Of a stretch of 11,348 nt of DNA, positions 1 through 7,700 are shown one piece after another. The DNA comes from an uncultured Clostridia bacterium (lineage in GTDB: Bacteria; Bacillota; Clostridia; RGIG6154). The DNA lies in NCBI GenBank assembly GCA_934457515.1, contig CAKSHV010000020.1:1-11348 (forward strand), in the 5' to 3' direction. Numbering within the stretch: position 1 is the first letter of the stretch; every line of letters starts with the position of its first letter. The notes under the pieces are model-generated. The model had not been told where the DNA came from. It searched no databases and saw only the letters and a program-made list of their open reading frames with translations. A program made the translations under genes and the position numbers.

Positions 1-420
1 GCGCAGGTTGTTGTAATGAAAAAAGCAGATGGTGTTGAAGGTTATAACACGGTTGAATTGCTTAAAGGCTTGAAATTTGCGGCTGAAGCGGGTTCTGCAG
101 GTGAAGCGGCTATTAAAGATTTAGGTCTTGACAAAGACTATGTGGGCGTTTCCGCACAGACAGACGCTATGCTTGAAGTTATGAGCGGTTCGGTTGACGC
201 TTGCGTGGTGGATATCACTCTGGCAAAAGCAATGACGGGTGAAGGCTCAAGCTACAAAGATTTAACAACCACCATGGAACTGACAAGCGAAGAATACGGC
301 ATCGGTTTCAGAAAAGATTCTGATATTACCGAAAAGGTTAACGGCATTATCGACGAGCTGATGCAGGACGGAACGCTTGACAAATTGGCTGAAAAATACG
401 AGCTTACGCTTGACAAATAA
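1..420 (+). CDS. Amino acid ABC transporter substrate-binding protein, C-terminal part (5' end outside window)
   Basis: Open in frame from base 1 to the TAA at 418-420, so only the last 139 residues are present; the ATG at 16 is internal, not the start. The visible part is the second half of a family-3 (SBP_bac_3) periplasmic-type binding fold. The stretch VSAQTDAMLEVMSGSVDACV followed by VDITLAKAM is typical of the return from lobe 2 to lobe 1. The ending, with an acidic helix and DGTLDKLAEKYEL, is the usual C-terminus of glutamine/cystine/arginine binders. In a Firmicute it would be a membrane-anchored lipoprotein, but the N-terminus is not visible. It delivers a polar amino acid to the permease and ATPase encoded directly downstream. 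The exact ligand cannot be read from this fragment. Confidence 0.9.
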   Translation, partial: AQVVVMKKADGVEGYNTVELLKGLKFAAEAGSAGEAAIKDLGLDKDYVGVSAQTDAMLEVMSGSVDACVVDITLAKAMTGEGSSYKDLTTTMELTSEEYGIGFRKDSDITEKVNGIIDELMQDGTLDKLAEKYELTLDK

Positions 421-446
421 TAATAAAAAACAAATGATACATGTAT

Positions 447-473
447 GCGCCGTGCAGGGTTTCCGCACGGCGC
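447..473 (+). promoter_or_regulatory. Intercistronic hairpin between binding-protein and permease genes
   Basis: Arms GCGCCGTGC (447-455) and GCACGGCGC (465-473) are perfectly complementary: 9 bp, GC-rich, with a 9-nt loop. No U-run follows directly; the first T5 is about 17 bases later. It therefore looks like a leaky terminator or a 3'-end-protecting hairpin rather than a full stop. In ABC operons such hairpins after the binding-protein gene commonly allow more binding protein than permease. That role is inferred here. A 10-bp palindrome, CGCCATGGCG (473-482), overlaps its 3' edge and could compete with it. Confidence 0.6.
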
Positions 474-536
474 GCCATGGCGTTTACTCGTTTTTATCGG
501 TAAAATCCTTATTAAAATACACACGAGGTTAAGACT

Positions 537-1229
537 ATGTTTATGAAAGTTACCTTGAGCTTGCTCGAGGGATTCGAAACGACATTTCAAATTTTTATTT
601 TAACGCTTGCGCTTGCGCTGCCGCTGGGCTTAATTATAAGCTTCGGGTCTATGTCGCGCGTGTCGCCCTTAAAATGGCTGGTGCGCACATTCATCTGGAT
701 TATCCGCGGTACGCCGCTTATGCTGCAGCTGATTGTTATTTATTACGGTCCCGGATTAATCGGCGCATGGGCACAAAAAATCCAGGGCGGCGGGGAGTTT
801 ATTGCCTTTCTTGCCACATGGAAAGTTCCCGAGCGGTTTGTAGCGGTCATTGTTGCATTTGTGATTAACTATGCCTGCTATTTTTCCGAAATATACCGCG
901 GCGGCATTGAATCGATTCCGCGCGGACAGTATGAGGCGGGGCAGGTTTTGGGCATGACCAAGGCGCAGACCTTTTTCCATGTTGTGCTGCTGCAGGTTGT
1001 AAAACACATTGTGCCGCCTATGAGCAACGAAATTATTACACTCGTTAAAGACACTTCACTTGCGCGCATCATCATGGTTTATGAAATCATCTGGAACGCG
1101 CAGAAGTTTATCAAAACAAACGGCTTGCTTTGGCCGCTGTTCTACACTGCGGTTTACTATCTGCTGTTCTGCGGAATTTTAACGATTGTGTTCCATTACA
1201 TAGAAAAGAAACTGGATTATTTTAAATAA
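537..1229 (+). CDS. Polar amino acid ABC transporter permease (HisM/GlnP type)
   Basis: 230 residues, usual length for this family. It forms the membrane channel of the importer. Visible marks are the family signature RGTPLMLQL (57-65) after the first transmembrane segment (about 17-38), and the cytoplasmic EAA loop [19 protein letters not shown] (118-136) that docks to the ATPase. Further hydrophobic spans lie near 61-78, 101-118, 148-163 and 200-220. The region between the second and third spans (about 78-100, [12 protein letters not shown]) is longer than in compact GlnP proteins. The start at 537 is supported by GAGG at 525-528, 8 nt upstream; the ATG at 543 is an alternative two codons later. 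The gene lies 116 nt after the binding-protein gene and 11 nt before the ATPase gene, so all three are one operon. Substrate specificity (glutamine, cystine, arginine or other) is not determinable. Confidence 0.96.
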   Translation: MFMKVTLSLLEGFETTFQIFILTLALALPLGLIISFGSMSRVSPLKWLVRTFIWIIRGTPLMLQLIVIYYGPGLIGAWAQKIQGGGEFIAFLATWKVPERFVAVIVAFVINYACYFSEIYRGGIESIPRGQYEAGQVLGMTKAQTFFHVVLLQVVKHIVPPMSNEIITLVKDTSLARIIMVYEIIWNAQKFIKTNGLLWPLFYTAVYYLLFCGILTIVFHYIEKKLDYFK

Positions 1230-1240
1230 AAGGTGCTGTT

Positions 1241-2023
1241 ATGAACGTATTAGAAGTTAAAGATTTATATAAACATTTTGGGAATGTGCAGGTGTTAAAA
1301 GGCGTCAGCTTTTCCATGCAGGAGGGGGAAGTTATTTCGATTATCGGCTCGTCCGGCAGCGGAAAAACAACACTTTTGCGGTGCATTAACTTTTTAGAGC
1401 GCGCCGACAGCGGCGAGGTTCTGCTTGACGGCGAAGTTTTGTTCGACGCAGCGGCGGAAAAACGTGCCACGGCTGCGGAAATCCGCAAAAAACAACTGAA
1501 TTTCGGCTTGGTGTTTCAAGATTTTAATTTATTTCCGCAATACAATGTGCTGGAAAATGTGATGCTTGCGCCGCGGCTTTTGGCAAAAGAGCGCCCGGAT
1601 TACAAGGCAAACAAAAAGCAGATTTTGGCTGAAATTGAAGCAAACGCACGCGAACTTTTGGCAAGCGTTGGCGTTTCCGAAAAAGTGCAAAACTATCCCT
1701 GCGAGCTTTCGGGCGGACAAAAACAGCGCGTGTCAATCGCGCGTGCACTGGCATTAAAGCCAAGAGTTTTGTTTTTTGACGAACCGACCTCGGCATTAGA
1801 CCCCGAAATTACAAACGAGGTTTTAAAGGTTATTAAATCCCTTGCCGAAACGAACATGACCATGATTATCGTAACCCACGAAATGCAGTTTGCAAAAAAC
1901 GTTTCGGACAGGGTTGTGTTTATGGACGACGGCGTGATAGCAGAGCAGGGTTCGCCCGAGGAGATTTTCGGAAACCCGAAATCCAAACGTCTGCAGGCAT
2001 TTTTGCAGAACACAAAACTTTGA
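1241..2023 (+). CDS. Polar amino acid ABC transporter ATP-binding protein (GlnQ/HisP type)
   Basis: 260 residues with a complete nucleotide-binding domain: Walker [10 protein letters not shown] (36-44), Q-loop Q93 in [10 protein letters not shown], signature LSGGQKQR (156-163), Walker B VLFFDEP (176-182), D-loop SALD, and switch His213 in [13 protein letters not shown] and SALDPE are typical of the polar amino acid branch. It hydrolyses ATP at the cytoplasmic face to drive the permease encoded 11 nt upstream. AAAGG just after the permease stop gives 7 nt spacing to the ATG at 1241. It is somewhat longer than GlnQ (about 240). The extra residues seem to lie near 113-135 ([19 protein letters not shown]), in the helical subdomain before the signature, and near 66-82. 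All catalytic residues are present, so it should be active. It is the last gene of the operon and is followed by a hairpin terminator. Confidence 0.97.
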   Translation: MNVLEVKDLYKHFGNVQVLKGVSFSMQEGEVISIIGSSGSGKTTLLRCINFLERADSGEVLLDGEVLFDAAAEKRATAAEIRKKQLNFGLVFQDFNLFPQYNVLENVMLAPRLLAKERPDYKANKKQILAEIEANARELLASVGVSEKVQNYPCELSGGQKQRVSIARALALKPRVLFFDEPTSALDPEITNEVLKVIKSLAETNMTMIIVTHEMQFAKNVSDRVVFMDDGVIAEQGSPEEIFGNPKSKRLQAFLQNTKL

Positions 2024-2033
2024 ATAAAACTTT

Positions 2034-2063
2034 AAATTGCCGCACAGTGCCGTGCGGCAATTT
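2034..2063 (+). terminator. Hairpin terminator after the ABC transporter operon
   Basis: A perfect 12-bp stem (2034-2045 with 2052-2063; core GCCGCAC/GTGCGGC) with a 6-nt loop begins 10 nt after the ATPase stop. Only three T residues close the 3' side before CAG, so termination may be incomplete and read-through into the downstream structured region is possible. Confidence 0.65.
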
Positions 2064-2091
2064 CAGACTGCCGAAAAACTATAATTTTTTC

Positions 2092-2243
2092 CACGAAAAG
2101 GGCGTTTGAGGGGAAATTCCCTTAAAGCTGACATCGCCAAAAATTAGGATGTGTACCTGATTTTTAGTTCATTGCAAAGGCGCAGCAACGTTTGCTGTGC
2201 TTTATAGGAACGATCCGCCGACCGAAACCGGTCGGCGTTTTTT
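2092..2243 (+). ncRNA. Candidate structured small RNA or leader, family unknown
   Basis: About 150 bases without a plausible reading frame contain consecutive foldable elements. Hairpin A has arms 2105-2112 and 2119-2126 (8 bp, one GU), and may sit inside a GGCG/CGCC closing helix (2101-2104 with 2135-2138). Hairpin B has arms 2139-2148 and 2156-2165 (10 bp, one GU) with a 7-nt loop. Hairpin C has arms 2180-2188 and 2192-2200 (9 bp, one GU). The rho-independent terminator at 2216-2243 then ends it. A TATAAT at 2080-2085 would place a start near 2092, but no good -35 precedes it; read-through from the ABC operon is the alternative. I see no T-box, SRP, TPP, SAM, cobalamin, FMN, fluoride or c-di-GMP signature. 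It could be a stand-alone sRNA, an ABC-operon 3'-UTR RNA, or an unrecognised cis element. The 5' end is a guess. Confidence 0.4.
2216..2243 (+). terminator. Strong rho-independent terminator
   Basis: Stem CGCCGACCG (2216-2224) and CGGTCGGCG (2229-2237), 9 bp with a 4-nt loop, directly followed by six T (2238-2243). It lies 72 nt upstream of the lipoprotein start and before that gene's own promoter, so it ends an upstream transcript and insulates the lipoprotein gene. Confidence 0.88.
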
Positions 2244-2255
2244 CTGTTTACAGCA

Positions 2256-2284
2256 TTGCTTTTTTATGAAATGTGTGATAAAAT
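2256..2284 (+). promoter_or_regulatory. Probable sigma-A promoter of the lipoprotein gene
   Basis: TTGCTT (2256-2261), a 17-nt spacer, and TAAAAT (2279-2284), with a TG two bases before the -10 (extended -10, TGa). Transcription would start near 2291, giving a leader of about 24 nt before the ATG at 2315. Its position just after the terminator at 2216-2243 fits. Confidence 0.55.
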
Positions 2285-2314
2285 AATAAAAAATATAAAT
2301 TGATGGTGAAAAAT

Positions 2315-2989
2315 ATGAAAATAAAAAAATGTATGATTGTGTGCGCGCTTTTGGCGCTTTGCCTTTGCCTTTCGTCCTGCGGCGGGCCCAGAGCGGACAA
2401 GGTGACTATGGCAAATCAAAAATTTAAAGAAATGCAGGAGCTTTATAACCAGGCGGCGCCGGTTGTCGCAACGCTGGACGACGCGGCGGTAGAGGCATAT
2501 GACAAAATCGGCAAGACCTACCGCAAGGCATTAAACGCTGAAAGCACAAGCTATGACGGGTATGACAGCGCAGATTTAGACAAGCTGATTGTGGACATGG
2601 ATACGGCAATCGTTTCGCTAAAAGGCTTTGCAAGCATGAAACCGGTGGAAAAAGAGCCACCGAAAGAGGATAAGAAAACCTATTCGATTGCGGTTGTGAA
2701 CGGAACGGATAAAACCTATCAGTCACTGATTTTAAAGTCTGCAAGCGGCAGCAACGACGTTTCGGTTGCGCTTACTTCGGATTTTGTAAAAGATGCGTCG
2801 GTTTCGGTTTCGGCACAGGTACCGCAAAGCGAAGTGTTTACGGTTACCGCAACCGATTCGGAGGGAAAACAAATCACATTCGGCGGCAGTTTTTATATTT
2901 CTGCCGTGCAGAAAATAACCCTTTCGGCGGACGGGGAACCCTATACCGTAAAAACCGAAGGCACGGCAGCAGAGAAAAAAGCAGAATAA
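2315..2989 (+). CDS. Secreted lipoprotein of unknown function, helical N-domain plus beta C-domain
   Basis: 224 residues from the ATG at 2315. GGTGA at 2305-2309 gives 5-nt spacing, so I prefer this start to ATG 2303 or TTG 2300 in the same frame. The N-terminus (MKIKKCMIV then a leucine/alanine/cysteine-rich core) ends in a lipobox LSSC with the lipidated cysteine at 22, so the protein should be anchored outside the cytoplasmic membrane. Residues 30-108 are predicted helical (KFKEMQELYNQAAPVVATLD). A charged linker (VEKEPPKEDKK, 111-121) leads to a beta-rich domain (122-214) with short Thr/Ser/Val strands. The C-domain vaguely resembles the beta domain of small clostridial lipoproteins that begin with a VVN-x-T turn; this is a resemblance only. 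No catalytic motif is visible. It is monocistronic and convergent with gdhA. Confidence 0.88.
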   Translation: MKIKKCMIVCALLALCLCLSSCGGPRADKVTMANQKFKEMQELYNQAAPVVATLDDAAVEAYDKIGKTYRKALNAESTSYDGYDSADLDKLIVDMDTAIVSLKGFASMKPVEKEPPKEDKKTYSIAVVNGTDKTYQSLILKSASGSNDVSVALTSDFVKDASVSVSAQVPQSEVFTVTATDSEGKQITFGGSFYISAVQKITLSADGEPYTVKTEGTAAEKKAE

Positions 2990-2997
2990 AAAATTTT

Positions 2998-3031
2998 AAA
3001 GCGCACAGACTTTCGACTTGTGCGCTTTTTT
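2998..3031 (+). terminator. Terminator of the lipoprotein gene
   Basis: Stem AAAGCGCACA (2998-3007) with TGTGCGCTTT (3019-3028), 10 bp, loop of 11 nt, continuing into a T-run to 3031. It starts 9 nt after the stop codon. Confidence 0.88.
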
Positions 3032-3038
3032 ATGCAAC

Positions 3039-3068
3039 AAAAAAGAGAGCTTTTTAAGCTCTCTTTTT
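3039..3068 (-). terminator. Terminator of gdhA (possibly bidirectional)
   Basis: A 13-bp perfect inverted repeat (3040-3052 with 3056-3068, core AAGAGAGCTT) with a 3-nt loop lies 16 nt beyond the gdhA stop. Read on the minus strand it ends in a U-run (complement of the A-run at 3039-3044). The plus-strand T-run (3064-3068) could also stop transcription from the left. Confidence 0.85.
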
Positions 3069-3084
3069 AAATTTTAATCTTAAA

Positions 3085-4490
<1,406 letters not shown>

Positions 4491-4523
4491 GTGTTTTTTT
4501 GAAAAAAATTTACTTTTTTTCGA

Positions 4524-4559
4524 AAATTTGCAAAATTTAAAAATCAAACTTGCAAATTT
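4524..4559. repeat. Inverted repeat in the gdhA / giant-gene intergenic region
   Basis: AAATTTGCAA (4524-4533) and TTGCAAATTT (4550-4559) are perfect reverse complements, 10-bp arms 16 nt apart. The pair lies about 70-105 nt upstream of the predicted gdhA start site and about 70-105 nt upstream of the giant gene's -35. It may be a regulator site or may only reflect the AT-rich composition; no T-run follows, so it is not a terminator. Confidence 0.4.
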
Positions 4560-4621
4560 GGCTTATTTTTTATGTCGGATTGTATTTTAGAATCAATGTT
4601 GTAACGAATCACTTTTTTGTA

Positions 4622-4641
4622 CAAACGCTTGCATTCGTTTG
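4622..4641. promoter_or_regulatory. Palindromic operator-like site over the -35 of the giant secreted-protein gene
   Basis: The site reads CAAACGnnTGCAnnCGTTTG: 6-bp outer arms (4622-4627, 4636-4641) and a symmetric TGCA centre, so 16 of 20 positions are symmetric. The -35 hexamer TTGCAT (4629-4634) sits in the middle, so a bound protein would block RNA polymerase. CG-containing symmetric sites of this size are typical of LacI/GntR-like regulators, but no regulator gene is in the window. Confidence 0.45.
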
Positions 4642-4657
4642 GGAAATATGATAAAAT
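4629..4657 (+). promoter_or_regulatory. Probable sigma-A promoter of the giant secreted-protein gene
   Basis: TTGCAT (4629-4634), 17-nt spacer, TAAAAT (4652-4657), with TG two bases before the -10 (extended -10). The start would be near 4664, leaving a leader of about 50 nt. The same arrangement (TTGC-x-T, 17 nt, TGa, TAAAAT) precedes the lipoprotein gene at 2256. Confidence 0.6.
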
Positions 4658-4713
4658 TATGTTATTATACAAGGTAGATTTATCATAAAAAAGAGAGGAA
4701 AGGATAGGGTTAC

Positions 4714-7700
4714 ATGAAAAAAAGGATTTGTTTGTTTCTTGCGCTTGTTATGCTGCTTTCTTGTGCGGCGCTGCCGGCAAGCGCACAGCAGGATGTGATG
4801 CTGACAACCGCATCGGACGGGTTTTCCGTATCGGGATTTGCAATCGGTGCGGATAACATTGCGGTGTCTTCCGCAGAGGGTGATTTTGTGCAGTGGACAA
4901 TTCCGGACAACGCTGCGGGCGATGTGAAAGCTGCGGTTTATTTAACCGCAGGCAGTACGGCAGAGGCGATTGTCACAACTGCCGGCACGGCAACCCATGT
5001 GGATTTGTATGCGCCAACTTCGGGTGAATATGAAATCGGCATGTACACCTTCGCAGGCGGGGACACGGTTCGGATTGTAAACCGCGGAACGACGGGAGTG
5101 GTTTCTCTTCAGCTTACGGCTTTGACGGAGACATTTTTAGATACATCTACCGTAACATTTTCCCTTGCGGATGACTGGGCGTCTTCCGGCGCGCCGGGTT
5201 TTAATGCCGCACGCGGATATTATGCGCGGACGGGCGTGGCAAGCGCCGAATGGAAAGTGCCTGCGGGCGTTTCGGGTGTGACCGATGTGTATTACTATGT
5301 GCCGAACATCAACAAAACCGGCTATGCAGACATGGCAAATGTTGTGACGGCAAATTACGGCGACAAACAAACGCGCGTGTGGACGTTTGGCGGCAAAACC
5401 GTGGAAAGCGGTTGGAAAAAGCTTGGAACCGTAACGTTTTCGGGTTCGGGGGATGAAACCATAACGGTTACGAAGTCGGGGGATTATCCCGGCTGTGCGG
5501 CGCGGCTTTACGGCATTAAATTTGTTTCAAATACATATGAGGGCATTATGATTACGCCCGACAACTTTGTTTCGACCGGTTCGTGGCAGCGCGAGTCGAA
5601 TTCGGGGGCTTTTGAAGAGCGCGTTCTGCGCTACTATACCGCAGGCGACGGCGATGCGATATACGAGGCGAAGGTGCCGAACGGGAATTATTACGTGTAT
5701 GTACATTCCTGCGATTTCGGAAACTATTCTCCTTCAACCAGAACCTTTAAGTTAAACATAAACGGAACGACTTTCACCAAAAATGCGTCAGGCAAACAAA
5801 TGTATTTCGGAACGCACCAATATCCCGGAAATCCGCAGGATGACGACAGCAAAGCGGTGGCAACCTGGGATTGGGAACAGGCTGCGTCGCCTTACAAAAT
5901 TGTGCAGGTGACAGACGGCAAAATTCGCATTGCGGTACAGGGTGTGACGAATAATGCGCGTTTGGACGCCATTTTGCTTACGCGTAATCCGATATATACT
6001 ATAGAAGATATTTCTGTTGAAGCAACCAAAGCCGAGCGTTTTCCGATTCGTGCGGTTTATGATGACGAGCTTACTTATCCTGAAAGCTATAAAGAAAGTA
6101 TGACAGATGTGCAGCAAACAGCGGTTTTGTCGAACGATAAGGTAACCGTTTCGTTTAAACAGGGCGTTTTAGCAAACGGAAATGTGGCGGTGCAGCGTCA
6201 AACGGCTGTGGGCGATGTGATAACCAACACGTTTGAAAGCGGGTTGGGCTTTCTTTCGATGCGTGCCGATAAGGCAACGAAACAGATTACAAATGGATAC
6301 TATCCGAATTTTTCTACGGAATTTTTGAATAAAAGCGGAGAAATATATAAAATTTCAAGCGAAAATATTTTCCGCGTAGCGGCTCCCGAATGGTTGATTC
6401 CCACAACATTAGAGCAGCTCTCAAACAGCAGCGTGAAGATGACCGCAAGCGGCGAAACGGCAGACATTACAGCGGTTTGGACGCTTGAAGACGGTGATTT
6501 GGAGCCGAAAGTGGATGTTTCGGTGCACATTAAAAAGGCGGGCGAATATACGTTTGGTTTCTTTAATGATGTGAATGAAGTTGAAAAATCCAAAGTAGGA
6601 TATGTTTTAAACCCCTTCCGCTGGCAGGAGTCCCGCTTGCCCGAAAGCGGTCAGCTGATTACCGAGGCGCAGTCAACAACCGCGCACACGCAGATGACTT
6701 ATAAGGCAGATGAAAGTGGACGAGAGGTAACCCTTGGCGTTGCGGCAGACCAAAGCGCAATTGCCAAAAACCGCTGGGTGCGCGATTTGGCGGTGATTGA
6801 CCGAACGGACGTAAACGGAAATCCGATTCATTTGGACTATACAGACGCGCAGTCGAACTTTGCCATGAACACGACGGGCAACGACGGCGGTGTTCTGCCT
6901 GCAATTTTCGCGCCGGTTCTTTGCAGCGAGGATTCGGCTTTCAGCGCGGGCGACACATACAGTTTCTCATACCGTCCGCTGGCAACCGTTTCGACAGAGG
7001 GAGAAAACCGCGGTTGGTATGCGTGCTATAAGCATGTCGCAGAGGATTTAAGAGGCGTTTACGATTTCAGAGATAACTACTATGATTCCATGACCAACAC
7101 GGTGTTTAACATCTATAACCTTTTGCTTGATGATGAGCAGGGTGGGTGGAACAAAGACCTGGTGGGCAACTATAATATTGAAGACACCTATTGGGTAACC
7201 GATTCGAACGGCCTTGCCTATCTGCAGTTTTATATGCTGACCGAGGACAAGGATATGTTAATGAACCGCACGCTTCCCATCATGGGAACGCTGCTTACGC
7301 GAAACAGCTCACATTTAAACAGCCGGTATTCGCACGAAAGCCGTCAGGAGGGACCGATTAATAAGTTCCTGACCAAAACGGACTTTACGGGCAACTCAAC
7401 GTATGAGGGTGCATATTTAATGTCGCGCGGACAAATGCCGATTTTCCGCAATATTGCAAAAAACGGTCTTAAAAACACCTATGTAGAGGGCGGCGGACGC
7501 AGCTTTACAAATCCGTCAGAGGCTTTGTGGTATGACCGTGCACGGGGCGACACTTCGCTTTCGACCACCGTTGCCGCGGCAAACAGCTATCTTAATAATC
7601 GCTCGTTTATATCGGCGTCGAATGCAAATAAGGAAGAAACATTTATCAATATTGCATATAATCCGCATTTCCAGTCGCAGATGGACGCGTATGAGGCAAC

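Noticed and set aside
2092..2243. 6S RNA or SRP RNA
   Set aside because: The region folds as separate local hairpins rather than one long rod with a central bubble, and the conserved SRP GGAA/GCAG core is absent. The words GATGTGT and GTACACC-like in loop B are too short to support 6S.
2300..2314. TTG at 2300 or ATG at 2303 as the lipoprotein start
   Set aside because: ATG 2315 has GGTGA 5 nt upstream and gives a compact lipoprotein signal; the earlier codons have no ribosome binding site and overlap the GGTGA.
2092..2314. T-box or metabolite riboswitch controlling the lipoprotein gene
   Set aside because: No T-box antiterminator sequence or known aptamer core was seen, and a separate promoter follows the terminator, so termination would not control the gene.
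4622..4641. Catabolite (CcpA) cre site
   Set aside because: The palindrome lacks the cre core with its central CG and the TGnAAnCG spacing; it is better described as an unknown operator.
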